NCBI GenBank assembly: GCA_030539165.1 | Contig: JAUNSO010000001.1 | Location: forward strand, 99,386 to 143,506 | DNA: 44,121 nucleotides | Source of the DNA: a bacterium | GTDB taxonomy: Bacteria > Bacillota > Clostridia > Lachnospirales > Lachnospiraceae | Direction of reading: 5' to 3' | Notes under the pieces: model-generated | What the model saw: only the letters and a program-made list of their open reading frames with translations | Told to the model about the DNA's origin: nothing | Database searches by the model: none | Translations under genes and position numbers: made by a program | Shown here: piece after piece, positions 24,040 to 32,876 of the stretch | Numbering within the stretch: the first letter of the stretch is position 1 | How the letters are laid out: every line of letters starts with the position of its first letter

Positions 24040-25410
24040 CTAAAATGGCAGTTTAAACCGCCCCTTCTTTCCCATGCCTCCCATCAGACCAGGCATCTGC
24101 TTCATCATTTTTTTGGATTGCTCAAACTGTTTGACCAGCCTGTTCACCTCAGCGATGTCAACACCGGCTCCTTTTGCAATCCTATGCTTTCTGCTTGGAT
24201 TCAGGATGTCAGGATTCTGCCGTTCCTTCTTGGTCATAGATAATACAATCGCTTCTGTACGTGCCATTTTCTTATCGTCTACCATCGCTTCCAGATCAGC
24301 AGTATTCATTCCTTTTCCGCCTAAGCCGCCCATGCCGCCCATCATACCAAGCACACTTGACATGCCGCCCATCTTTTTCATCTGAGTCATGCTCTCCAGA
24401 TAGTCTTCAAAGTCAAATTTGCCTTTCTTGAGCTTCTGCGCCATCTGTTTTTCTTTGTCTTCATCAATGTCGCCCATATTTTCCTGAACCTTTTCAATCA
24501 GGGTCAGGACATCTCCCATGCCAAGGATTCTGTTGGCCATTCTGTCCGGATAAAACTGCTCCAGATCAGACAGCTTTTCTCCCATACCAACATACAGGAT
24601 CGGTTTTCCTGTCACTGCTTTGACGGAAAGTGCTGCACCGCCTCTGGCATCACCATCCATCTTGGATAGCACAATACCGTCAACACCGACCTTTTCATCA
24701 AAATCTTTTGCAACATTGACTGCATCCTGACCGGTCATGGCATCTACGACAAGCAATGTCTGATGTACCTCAACATTTGATTTGATATTCTGTAGCTCTG
24801 CCATCATCTCTTCATCAATCTGCAGGCGTCCTGCTGTATCCAGAATGATGATATTATGTCCGTTTTTATCTGCATGTGCAATGGCTGCTTTGGCAATGTC
24901 CACAGGCTTTTGATTGTCTCCCATGGAAAACACGTCGACTTCCTGCTTTTCTCCGTTGATCTGCAGCTGTTTGATTGCTGCCGGACGATATACATCACAG
25001 GCAACCAGCAGGCACTTTTTACCCTTCTGCTTTAGCTTTCCTGCTATCTTCGCAGTAGTCGTTGTCTTACCGGCGCCCTGCAGACCACACATCATAATGA
25101 CTGTTTTCGCCTGACCGGGCTGCAGTTTGATTTCTGTTGTCTCGGAGCCCATCAACGACGTCATTTCTTCATTTACAATCTTGATGACCATCTGCCCCGG
25201 ATTGAGTCCATTCATGACATCCTGTCCGACTGCACGTTCCTCCACAGACTTTATAAACTGCTTTACAACTTTAAAATTAACATCGGCCTCCAGAAGTGCC
25301 ATTTTGACTTCCTTCAGTGCTGCTTTTACATCTGCCTCTGTCAGTCTGCCCTTACTTCTCAGGTTTTTAAACACGTTCTGCAGTTTCTCTGTTAAACTCT
25401 CAAATGCCAT
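24040..25410 (-). CDS. ffh: Signal recognition particle GTPase Ffh
   Basis: Ffh binds the SRP RNA and nascent signal sequences and delivers ribosomes to FtsY at the membrane. The 456-aa protein has an N domain (1-95) and a G domain with P-loop GLQGAGKTT at 109-117 and DTAGRLQ near 190. The Met-rich M domain (~325-435) shows repeated GMMGGMGGLGGKGM-like stretches and the RNA-binding SRKHRIAKGAG segment. GGAG precedes the ATG. It follows ylxM by 50 bases. Its receptor gene ftsY lies ~7.5 kb upstream in the same orientation. Confidence 0.98.
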   Translation of the reverse strand: MAFESLTEKLQNVFKNLRSKGRLTEADVKAALKEVKMALLEADVNFKVVKQFIKSVEERAVGQDVMNGLNPGQMVIKIVNEEMTSLMGSETTEIKLQPGQAKTVIMMCGLQGAGKTTTTAKIAGKLKQKGKKCLLVACDVYRPAAIKQLQINGEKQEVDVFSMGDNQKPVDIAKAAIAHADKNGHNIIILDTAGRLQIDEEMMAELQNIKSNVEVHQTLLVVDAMTGQDAVNVAKDFDEKVGVDGIVLSKMDGDARGGAALSVKAVTGKPILYVGMGEKLSDLEQFYPDRMANRILGMGDVLTLIEKVQENMGDIDEDKEKQMAQKLKKGKFDFEDYLESMTQMKKMGGMSSVLGMMGGMGGLGGKGMNTADLEAMVDDKKMARTEAIVLSMTKKERQNPDILNPSRKHRIAKGAGVDIAEVNRLVKQFEQSKKMMKQMPGLMGGMGKKGRFKLPF

Positions 25411-25460
25411 TGATCAATACTCCTTTATCAAACATTCCATCGAATTCATGGTTTGCTTCT

Positions 25461-25784
25461 CTATAATTCATCTAATATCTTCTGTGATAACATCTTAATC
25501 TCTTCCTGCCCTGCATGCTCGGCAATGGAATATATGACTGCAACAGTTTCTCTTGTTTTTTTGAATTTGTCCATCAGATGCAGCTTCTCTTCATATCCAA
25601 GCATGATCTTATCACACCTTTTGATCAAATCATGTATCCCCTGTCTGCTGATCCCGTACTCCTCTGCCAGTTCACTCAAAGAAAGATCCTCGCTGATTGC
25701 TTCCTCATAGATTTTTCTCTGATGTTCCGTCAGAAGCTCACCATAAAAATCATACAGCAGTCCCTGTTCTACGATTTTATCCAT
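25461..25784 (-). CDS. ylxM: YlxM/UPF0122 helix-turn-helix protein
   Basis: A 107-aa protein of the YlxM family, which is linked to SRP function and in streptococci binds SRP components. The N-terminal part DFYGELLTEHQRKIYE is the conserved family start. A helix-turn-helix of the sigma-factor region-4 type lies at ~30-55 (LSLSELAEEYGISRQGIHDL). AAAGGA precedes the ATG. It is co-transcribed with ffh. Confidence 0.95.
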   Translation of the reverse strand: MDKIVEQGLLYDFYGELLTEHQRKIYEEAISEDLSLSELAEEYGISRQGIHDLIKRCDKIMLGYEEKLHLMDKFKKTRETVAVIYSIAEHAGQEEIKMLSQKILDEL

Positions 25785-25847
25785 ATAAAATATCCTTTCA
25801 TGAACAGAGTACGTTCATCCTTCATTTCTTGATCTCCGCCTTCCGAC

Positions 25848-25876
25848 AGTATATCAGAAAAAAATCGTATTGTGAG
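25848..25876 (-). promoter_or_regulatory. Promoter of ylxM-ffh, overlapping the upstream terminator
   Basis: TATACT (25848-25853) with an extended TGA in front is preceded at 17 bases by CTCACA (25871-25876), a 4/6 match to the -35. The -35 lies in the 3' arm of the terminator that ends the protease operon. The start would be near 25841. Confidence 0.5.
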
Positions 25877-25897
25877 ATACACTGAGCTTCCTCACAA
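25857..25897 (-). terminator. Terminator after the C11 protease gene
   Basis: TTGTGAG and CTCACAA form a perfect 7-bp stem with a 14-base loop on the minus strand. A seven-base T-run follows after a short gap. It ends the long run from rnc/smc to the protease gene. Confidence 0.6.
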
Positions 25898-25934
25898 CTA
25901 ATTTATATTTTCTTACTGTGCGATCAGCTTGCCA

Positions 25935-27893
25935 TTAATAAACCTGAAATTGTAAAAAGTCTGAATATATATTTCTGTTCTGAACATCTTTCATTAAAAA
26001 TCTGGATGCATAGTTACTGTATCCCAAAACTTTTCTTTCAAATGCAGTATCCTCTGCTACGGTGAAGGTGTCAACCAGATATCGTTCGAAATCTTCTCCA
26101 CCGTTTGCTTCTATTCCCATTAATATGGTTGTGATCTCATCTCCAGGCTCCAGCATTCGAAGCTCTTTGTCCGATTTCCCGTTTTCCCCAAGATCCCTTC
26201 TTGCGCCAAGAATCTCATATGAAGCATCATCATAATTGTATGCAACCCTCAAGTTATAATGTTCCCCATTCAAAAGAATCGGAATCGCATACTGCTCATA
26301 ATCTTCCTGTTCATCCACAAGCTCCATATATACGATATGTCCGTCAAGAGTTCCCCATGTATCATCGAAGGTGCTTGTAAATACACCACTCTCAAAATCC
26401 GCTGTCAGATCGTTATTATACCCCAGATTAAACAGCATATCATTCTCCGTATCTATCAAAAGCAGCTGATTGTAAATAGCTTCCACCTGTGCAAGTGCTT
26501 CTGTTCCGAGTTCTAAAACAGCTTCATTCTGCTCGTTACTCTTTAGTGGAATTCCTTCCAGCTCTGTTATTTCTGTCGTCTGTACCGACAGCAGATTGTC
26601 ACAACCGAGCTGCTTTAAATACTGTTCACCTTCATAGCTCATATGACCACGGAGCATATATCCGTATAAATACTTGAACGGTTCGGTTTCTGCTATATCC
26701 TCATACATCATATAGCTGCCCATTTCAGAATCAAGGGAATAGTAACAGGACAATCCTGTAGCCTCTGCACGATACTCCCCGTTCACCTTGTATACAACAC
26801 AGTCATCCAGACATTTTAGCAACCGTTCACTGCTCTCAGGAAACATATCCTTTGATTTTCTCACCATATCTCCGAGATCCACCATATCAGTATATTCTTC
26901 TTCGTCGGAGTTACCGCCATAGTTTTCTGCGCGTCTTGTGTTTCTCTGAAAATTCACGAGAAAACTTTCATCCCTGCTTGCAGCACGTAATGCCTCATCT
27001 CCCATATCCTGATATGCCTGCAGCAACGGATCAATTGCATCCAGATCGATCACTGACATGGCTGTCGTCGCATTTTTCCCGTCATCACTTTCTTCTTCTA
27101 CATAGTTGTCACATATGATTTTCCCCAATGTTTCGGTCTCAATCGCCGGATTGCCTGCAATCTCATACATAATTCTGCCAATATTATAGCCATACATACT
27201 TTCCTCAGAACCAACCATATACTCTGCATAGTCTGAGAAAACCGATGCTGTCTCTACAGATGCCATCAAACATGCATCCAAAACCACCAGTTCAAGCGGT
27301 TTATCCTGATCTGTCGGCCGATAGACGTCCGATAATGCATCATGAATTTCAGTCAGAGAGAGAGAATCATTGTTATACAGTTCATCAAATGCAATTCCTC
27401 CCAGACTTCCGGCACCATGATTCCATAAAATCAACATGGTATGATCAGCAGGATAATTGTCTCTGCAAAAGAGCAGAAAATCCTCTAATGTACCGGAATC
27501 TCCCATACTGGCTGACGGCAGCTGTTCAATTAACTGCTTTTCGGTACCCGTATATACGTGACGCGTCAAATAATCAGTATTTCCCCAGTCGCTGCTCCAT
27601 TTCTTTGAACCGCCTGTTTCCACAACCATCTTCACATTATCAGGCAGTCTCACCTGCATCATATTGTTTAAATGTAATGATACAGCATTATGTTCAGATT
27701 CCAGATCGCTTCCGCACATATACGCGTAGACAGCCCAGGTTTCATCACTGTCCGCTATCTGCTCTTCCGAAGCGGTCTCCTGTTCCTCCAGCCATTCCTC
27801 CGGCGTAAAGATCATAAGCAAAACAAAGATCAGCAGCAACGCTCCAAAAATAGAGCCTAACGTAATCAGCAGAACCTTGAGCCATTTCTTCAT
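25935..27893 (-). CDS. Membrane-anchored clostripain-family (C11) cysteine peptidase
   Basis: A 652-aa extracytoplasmic protease. A basic start and one hydrophobic segment (~4-29) with no clear cleavage site suggest an N-terminal anchor. An acidic linker leads into the peptidase C11 domain, which has catalytic H159 in LWNHGAGSLGGIAFDE and C208 in VLDACLMASVE. C11 enzymes usually cut after Arg or Lys and often mature by self-cleavage. The ~300 residues after the domain are mostly beta-like and unrecognised. I use the ATG at 27893 with GGAGG about seven bases upstream, rather than a TTG six codons earlier that abuts the paaK stop. It is last in the ftsY-ilvA-ior-paaK run. The target is unknown. 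Confidence 0.87.
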   Translation of the reverse strand: MKKWLKVLLITLGSIFGALLLIFVLLMIFTPEEWLEEQETASEEQIADSDETWAVYAYMCGSDLESEHNAVSLHLNNMMQVRLPDNVKMVVETGGSKKWSSDWGNTDYLTRHVYTGTEKQLIEQLPSASMGDSGTLEDFLLFCRDNYPADHTMLILWNHGAGSLGGIAFDELYNNDSLSLTEIHDALSDVYRPTDQDKPLELVVLDACLMASVETASVFSDYAEYMVGSEESMYGYNIGRIMYEIAGNPAIETETLGKIICDNYVEEESDDGKNATTAMSVIDLDAIDPLLQAYQDMGDEALRAASRDESFLVNFQRNTRRAENYGGNSDEEEYTDMVDLGDMVRKSKDMFPESSERLLKCLDDCVVYKVNGEYRAEATGLSCYYSLDSEMGSYMMYEDIAETEPFKYLYGYMLRGHMSYEGEQYLKQLGCDNLLSVQTTEITELEGIPLKSNEQNEAVLELGTEALAQVEAIYNQLLLIDTENDMLFNLGYNNDLTADFESGVFTSTFDDTWGTLDGHIVYMELVDEQEDYEQYAIPILLNGEHYNLRVAYNYDDASYEILGARRDLGENGKSDKELRMLEPGDEITTILMGIEANGGEDFERYLVDTFTVAEDTAFERKVLGYSNYASRFLMKDVQNRNIYSDFLQFQVY

Positions 27894-27911
27894 AAGTCGC
27901 CTCCGTTTCAA

Positions 27912-29144
27912 TTAGTACCGGTTATCAAATACTCTCGTTGATTTCTTCTCACTTCTCGGCAGTTCACCGATATCAACAGGCTTTACAAGCGGTGTCATAC
28001 CGATCTTGATCTTGAACAGGCTTCCCAGCTCATGTGCCACGTCCAGCTTGCTGGCACCCTTCTTCACCTCTATGAACAATGTCAGGATATCCTTGCCTTC
28101 GATATGGTCTATCATGATCTGATACTCACTGGATGCACCATCTACATCCTTAATGACATCCTCCACTTGACTCGGGAAGATGTTGCAGCCCTTTACCTTG
28201 ACCATATCATCTGTACGTCCGACTAATGTATCCAGTCTCGGATATTTTGAACCACATGGACATTCACCAAGTACAAATCTGGATAAATCATGTGTACGGT
28301 ATCTGATTAACGGTGCACCCTCCTTTACAAGCGTTGTAATGACGATTTCGCCTATTTCTCCATCCTTTACCGGAATTCCTGTCTTTGGATCCAATATCTC
28401 AATGTATACAAAATCATCCCAGTAATGCATAGAGGTACTGTGATCACAGTTAATCGCAATACCCGGTCCATAGATCTCTGTTAATCCATAAATATCATAT
28501 AGTGAAACGCCCAGTTCTTTGGCAATTCTCTTTCTCATTTTATCGCCCCAGCGTTCTGAGCCGATGACACCCTTTTTCAGATGGATCTGTTTGCCGATGC
28601 CACGCTTTGCGATTTCTTCTGCTAACAGCAATGCATAAGAAGAAGTCGCACATAATACAGTAGATTTCATATCCATCATCATACGCAGCTGTTTATCTGT
28701 ATTTCCGGGGCCCATCGGGATGACCATAGCACCCAGCTTCTCTGCACCATTCTGGAATCCGATACCTGCTGTCCACAGTCCATAGCCCGGTGTGATCTGG
28801 ATACGATCCATGTCTGTAATTCCTGCCATCTCATAAGAGCGGGCAAACATTGTAGCCCAGTCATCCACATCCTTCTTTGTATAAGGAATGATCACGGGCG
28901 TTCCTGTTGTACCTGATGAGGAATGGATTCTGACAATCTCCTTTTCCGGTACGGCCATCAATCCAAGTGGATACGCTTCTCTCAAATCGCCTTTCCATGT
29001 AAAAGGAAGCTTTTCAAAGTCCTCTTGTGTTTTGATGCCTGCTACATCGATTCCCTTAAATTTTTCCTGATAGAATGCGCTGTGCTTCATAAGCTTTCCA
29101 AGCTGTACCTTCAGCATGTCCAGCTGAGTCTGTGTCATTTGCAT
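27912..29144 (-). CDS. Phenylacetate-CoA ligase-like enzyme
   Basis: An AMP-forming aryl-acid CoA ligase of the PaaK type, 410 aa. The ATP-binding loop SSSGTTGTPV lies at 75-84, the adenylate-binding YGLTEIYGPG segment near 212, YRTHDLSRF near 287, and the small C-terminal domain carries GRTDDMVKVKGCNIFPSQ. Next to iorAB it probably works on arylacetyl-CoA made by the oxidoreductase, releasing the acid and ATP or running in the activating direction. The true substrate (phenylacetate, indoleacetate, 4-hydroxyphenylacetate) cannot be read from sequence. The ribosome site is AGAGGG. It lies 45 bases after iorB. Confidence 0.9.
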   Translation of the reverse strand: MQMTQTQLDMLKVQLGKLMKHSAFYQEKFKGIDVAGIKTQEDFEKLPFTWKGDLREAYPLGLMAVPEKEIVRIHSSSGTTGTPVIIPYTKKDVDDWATMFARSYEMAGITDMDRIQITPGYGLWTAGIGFQNGAEKLGAMVIPMGPGNTDKQLRMMMDMKSTVLCATSSYALLLAEEIAKRGIGKQIHLKKGVIGSERWGDKMRKRIAKELGVSLYDIYGLTEIYGPGIAINCDHSTSMHYWDDFVYIEILDPKTGIPVKDGEIGEIVITTLVKEGAPLIRYRTHDLSRFVLGECPCGSKYPRLDTLVGRTDDMVKVKGCNIFPSQVEDVIKDVDGASSEYQIMIDHIEGKDILTLFIEVKKGASKLDVAHELGSLFKIKIGMTPLVKPVDIGELPRSEKKSTRVFDNRY

Positions 29145-29189
29145 ATTGTTTTCCCTCTCTATTTTCTGCGACCATCATTCGGATCGCTT

Positions 29190-29771
29190 CTAGTTCAATT
29201 CGGCGCCCAGTGAAAGCGCTTTCCTGTTCATCTCAAGGAATGCCGGCTTCACCTTTTCCTTTACTGCTGTCTCCATCTCTGCCATAGAGATTCCGAGTTC
29301 TCCGGATGCGATTGCCGCTCCTAGCAATGCCATGTTGAGCACCTTGCTGGATCCGCATTTCTCTGCAATTGCCTCTCCGTCAACTACGATGACCTTTCCC
29401 GCATGCTCCTTCAGATAGGCAATCATATTCTCTGCATGATACTGAAAATCACTCAGTGATGCCGTTACAGGTGCTATGATACTCTTATTTACAACCACAG
29501 TTCCGCCATTTTTCAAATATGGAAATACACGTACGGCCTCACCTGCTTCAAATCCTATGATCATATCTGCTTTACCAATCGGAATCAATGAGGAATAGAT
29601 ATCCTTTCCGATCCTGACATGACTCACGACACATCCGCCTCGCTGAGACATACCGATCGTCTCTGCTGTCCTTGCCTGCTCATCTCTGTCCATAGCCGCT
29701 GCCGCAATCAGTCTGGATGCCAGTACCGTTCCCTGTCCACCTACTCCGCTCAATAATATACTTTTATTCAT
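29190..29771 (-). CDS. iorB: Indolepyruvate ferredoxin oxidoreductase, beta subunit
   Basis: The small subunit of the oxygen-sensitive enzyme that converts arylpyruvates (indolepyruvate, phenylpyruvate and hydroxyphenylpyruvate) to arylacetyl-CoA with reduction of ferredoxin. The 193-aa protein has the gamma-type 2-oxoacid oxidoreductase motif GVGGQGTVLASRL near 8 and RGGCVVSHVRIG near 46. I start at the ATG at 29771 with GGAGGTG upstream; a longer in-frame reading runs through iorA. It overlaps the iorA stop by eight bases, so the subunits are made together. Confidence 0.95.
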   Translation of the reverse strand: MNKSILLSGVGGQGTVLASRLIAAAAMDRDEQARTAETIGMSQRGGCVVSHVRIGKDIYSSLIPIGKADMIIGFEAGEAVRVFPYLKNGGTVVVNKSIIAPVTASLSDFQYHAENMIAYLKEHAGKVIVVDGEAIAEKCGSSKVLNMALLGAAIASGELGISMAEMETAVKEKVKPAFLEMNRKALSLGAELN

Positions 29772-31611
29772 GATCGGCACCTCCCTGCTTTCCTGTTGAA
29801 ATGGCATTCACAGGGCATAAATAAGTACAAATGCCGCATCCGTAGCATAACGAGGGATCAATTTCAGCTCCACCGTCATCATTCTTGACAATCGCCGGAC
29901 AGCCTAACTCCTTGATACACTTTTTACAATGAATACATCTGTCCGCATCCACCTGCATCTTCTGTGCAGGCTTGATCAGTGCCACACAGGGTGACTGGAA
30001 AATGATTGCCTTAACACCCTTTTTGGAAGCGGCTGATTCTACGGCAGCAATTGCCTGATCCAGTGCCAGCGGATCCACTGTTTCAACTGACTGTATCCCG
30101 ATTGCCTTTAAGATTTTTTCAATGCTGATCTTGTCCACGATGTTGCCCATCATGGTTTTTCCTGTACCCGGATGAACCTGATGTCCGGTCATCGCTGTCG
30201 TTGCATTGTCCAGAACGATCAGAATGATGTCTGTTTCGTTATATACTGCATTGACGATTCCCGTCATGCCTGACGCAAAGAACGTAGAATCACCGATAAA
30301 CGCAAAATTCACCGCATCAGGTTCTACCCTGTGCAGTCCTTGTGCCATTGTAATCCCTGCTCCCATACACAGACATGTGTCCACCATATCAAGCGGAGCT
30401 GCATTTCCCAGTGTATAGCAGCCGATATCTCCGGAAAAAACAGCCTTTTTTCCTTTCATAGCCTGTTTGACTGCATAAAAGGATGCTCTGTGAGGACATC
30501 CTGCACATAATACAGGCGGTCTCACCGGCAGCTGCGGAAGTTCGGGTACAACAAGGTTTTCTGTGATACCAGCTTTTTTTAAGGACTCTGCTCCCAGAAA
30601 ATCCTGTATATATTTTTTGACACTTTCTACTGTATACTCTCCGGCTGATGCTGTATTTCCAGTCTGTTTTCCCTTTATCACTACATTCAGATGATGTTTG
30701 CCGCACAGATAGATCAGTTCCCGTTCAATGACAGGATCTAATTCTTCCAGACACAATACTTCATCCAGTCCGTCCAGAAATTCAAGTGCCAGACTCTCAG
30801 GAAATGGATATGGTGTGGCAACCTTCATCATTTTGCAGGGCATTTCGGTTTCCTGACTGAGGGTTTCCATAGCGTATATGTAACTGATTCCCCCGGCGGC
30901 GATTCCTTTTTTCCCTGTTCCTGATAATTGATTATATCGGTTTTGTGAAAAATCCTCTCCGATTTCAGGATTTCTGTCTACGATTTTCAAATGGTTCTGG
31001 TAAGCCGTTCTCGGGAAGATGACCCATTTGGATGTATCCTTGATAAATCCCTCCGGCTGATGAATCCTGATGCCATCAGCGACCTGCACGGATGCACATC
31101 CATGGCAGACACGCGTTGTTGGTCTGAACAATACCGGAGTCTCATACTTTTCTGAATACTCAAAAGCCGCCTGGATCATGCAATAAGCTTCCTCCGGAGA
31201 AGTCGGATCAAATACCGGCAGCTTGCAATAAGAGGCAAATGCCCTTGTATCCTGTTCTGTCTGAGAGGAAATAGGGCCGGGATCATCTGCTACAACCAGA
31301 ACCATACCGCCTTTGATGCCCATATATGCCAGACACATCAACGGATCTGAGGCTACATTCATACCGACCTGCTTCATGGTCACCATGGTACGTGCTCCCG
31401 CATAAGAAGCACCGGCTGCAACCTCCAGAGCCGCTTTCTCATTCACCGACCATTCTACATAAACATCCGGGTTGATCTCTTTTCTATACTTTGCAACTGT
31501 TTCCAGAACCTCCGTAGACGGAGTACCCGGATAGCCTGCCACCAGGTTCACGCCTGCATGTAAAGCTCCAAGGCCAATAGCCTCATTTCCCATCAAAAAC
31601 TTCATACTCAT
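29764..31611 (-). CDS. iorA: Indolepyruvate ferredoxin oxidoreductase, alpha subunit
   Basis: The large catalytic subunit of 615 aa. The N-terminal pyrimidine-binding domain has GYPGTPSTEV near 25. A central thiamine-diphosphate domain shows CAGCPHRASFYAV near 370, GDIGCYTLG near 396 and GDSTFFASGMTGIVNAVYN near 440. A C-terminal ferredoxin domain carries two 4Fe-4S sites, CIHCKKCIKELGCP and CYGCGICTYLCP. The enzyme takes tryptophan-, phenylalanine- and tyrosine-derived oxo acids in anaerobic amino-acid breakdown. AAGGA lies ~13 bases upstream, a rather long spacing. It follows threonine ammonia-lyase by 32 bases. Confidence 0.96.
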   Translation of the reverse strand: MSMKFLMGNEAIGLGALHAGVNLVAGYPGTPSTEVLETVAKYRKEINPDVYVEWSVNEKAALEVAAGASYAGARTMVTMKQVGMNVASDPLMCLAYMGIKGGMVLVVADDPGPISSQTEQDTRAFASYCKLPVFDPTSPEEAYCMIQAAFEYSEKYETPVLFRPTTRVCHGCASVQVADGIRIHQPEGFIKDTSKWVIFPRTAYQNHLKIVDRNPEIGEDFSQNRYNQLSGTGKKGIAAGGISYIYAMETLSQETEMPCKMMKVATPYPFPESLALEFLDGLDEVLCLEELDPVIERELIYLCGKHHLNVVIKGKQTGNTASAGEYTVESVKKYIQDFLGAESLKKAGITENLVVPELPQLPVRPPVLCAGCPHRASFYAVKQAMKGKKAVFSGDIGCYTLGNAAPLDMVDTCLCMGAGITMAQGLHRVEPDAVNFAFIGDSTFFASGMTGIVNAVYNETDIILIVLDNATTAMTGHQVHPGTGKTMMGNIVDKISIEKILKAIGIQSVETVDPLALDQAIAAVESAASKKGVKAIIFQSPCVALIKPAQKMQVDADRCIHCKKCIKELGCPAIVKNDDGGAEIDPSLCYGCGICTYLCPVNAISTGKQGGADHE

Positions 31612-31643
31612 AATACGATTGACTTCCTTTCGTATGGTTCATC

Positions 31644-32855
31644 CTAAATCTGTGTTCTGACCACCTTAGGTCTGAATCCATGTTCATTCAAGGCATCTAT
31701 GATCTGATTCTTGTGCTCTGTTCCAAATGCCTCAACTGTAATTCTTAATTCCACAGCAGCACTTCTGTTAGTGGTAACAAACTGATTATGCTCCAGCTTA
31801 ATTACATTTCCGTTCTGCTCAGCCAGTACACCGGATACTCTCGACAGTTCACCCGGCTTGTCAGGCAGCAGTACGGACACGGTAAAGATCCTGTCTCTCA
31901 TGATCAGTCCCTGCTGTACGACTGAGGACATCGTGATGATATCCATATTTCCACCGCTCAGGATTGCTACGATCTTCTTTCCTTTGATATCCAGATGCTT
32001 TAATGCAGCAACTGTTAACAGTCCGGAATTCTCAACAACCATTTTATGATTTTCTACAAGATCAAGAAAGGCAACGATCAGTTCTTCATCCTCTACTGTG
32101 ATAATATCGTCCAGATTTTTCTTCAGATATGGGAATATCTGAGTTCCGGGTGTTTTCACTGCAGTACCGTCTGCGATTGTATTCACTGACGGCAAAGTAG
32201 TTACCTTTCCATTTTTTAAGGATACCTGCATGCAATTTGCTCCTGCCGGTTCTACACCGATAACCTTGATTTTCGGATTCATCAGCTTGGCCAGGGTAGA
32301 TACACCCGTTGCCAGTCCGCCTCCACCGATTGGAACCAGTATATAATCTACCAGCGGCAGCTCTTTGAATATCTCCATGGCAATCGTTCCCTGTCCGGTT
32401 GCAACTGCAGGGTCATCAAAGGGATGAATAAAGGTATATCCCTTCTCCTTTGCCAGATCCAGTGCATATGCACAGGCCTCATCATAGACATCACCCTTCA
32501 GGATTACCTCTGCGCCATAGCTTTTTGTACGATTGACCTTCATAAGTGGTGTTGTAGTAGGCATCACGATCACTGCCTTGACACCATAACACTTTGCTGC
32601 ATATGCAACACCCTGTGCATGGTTTCCGGCAGATGCGGTAATAATCCCTTTTTCACGTTCTTCCTGTGACAAGGTACTCATTTTATAATAAGCGCCTCTT
32701 ACTTTATAGGCGCCTGTAAACTGCATATTCTCCGGCTTCAGATACACCTTGTTGCCAGTCTGCTCACTCAGATAATTACTGTATACCAGTTTTGTTTCCA
32801 GTGTAACCTTTTGAACGACTTCCGTCGCCTCTTCAAATTTATCTAATGTTAACAT
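31644..32855 (-). CDS. ilvA: Threonine ammonia-lyase with ACT domain
   Basis: A PLP enzyme that deaminates threonine (and serine) to 2-oxobutyrate and ammonia. The 403-aa protein has PLP lysine K51 in FTGAYKVRGA, SAGNHAQG at 75-82 and the phosphate-binding loop PIGGGGLATG at 175-184. A single C-terminal ACT domain (~325-400, LLPDKPGELSRVSG) likely binds a regulatory amino acid. The length and single ACT domain fit either the catabolic TdcB-like type or the short biosynthetic type; these cannot be told apart here. AAGGAG precedes the ATG. It is placed between ftsY and iorA, so a catabolic role is favoured (inference). Confidence 0.92.
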   Translation of the reverse strand: MLTLDKFEEATEVVQKVTLETKLVYSNYLSEQTGNKVYLKPENMQFTGAYKVRGAYYKMSTLSQEEREKGIITASAGNHAQGVAYAAKCYGVKAVIVMPTTTPLMKVNRTKSYGAEVILKGDVYDEACAYALDLAKEKGYTFIHPFDDPAVATGQGTIAMEIFKELPLVDYILVPIGGGGLATGVSTLAKLMNPKIKVIGVEPAGANCMQVSLKNGKVTTLPSVNTIADGTAVKTPGTQIFPYLKKNLDDIITVEDEELIVAFLDLVENHKMVVENSGLLTVAALKHLDIKGKKIVAILSGGNMDIITMSSVVQQGLIMRDRIFTVSVLLPDKPGELSRVSGVLAEQNGNVIKLEHNQFVTTNRSAAVELRITVEAFGTEHKNQIIDALNEHGFRPKVVRTQI

Positions 32856-32876
32856 GATTAAAATCTCCTTTTCTGC

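Noticed and set aside
29772..29807. Longer IorB starting at 29807
   Set aside because: It lies inside the iorA end; GGAGGTG fits the ATG at 29771 and the 8-base overlap is typical of coupled subunits.
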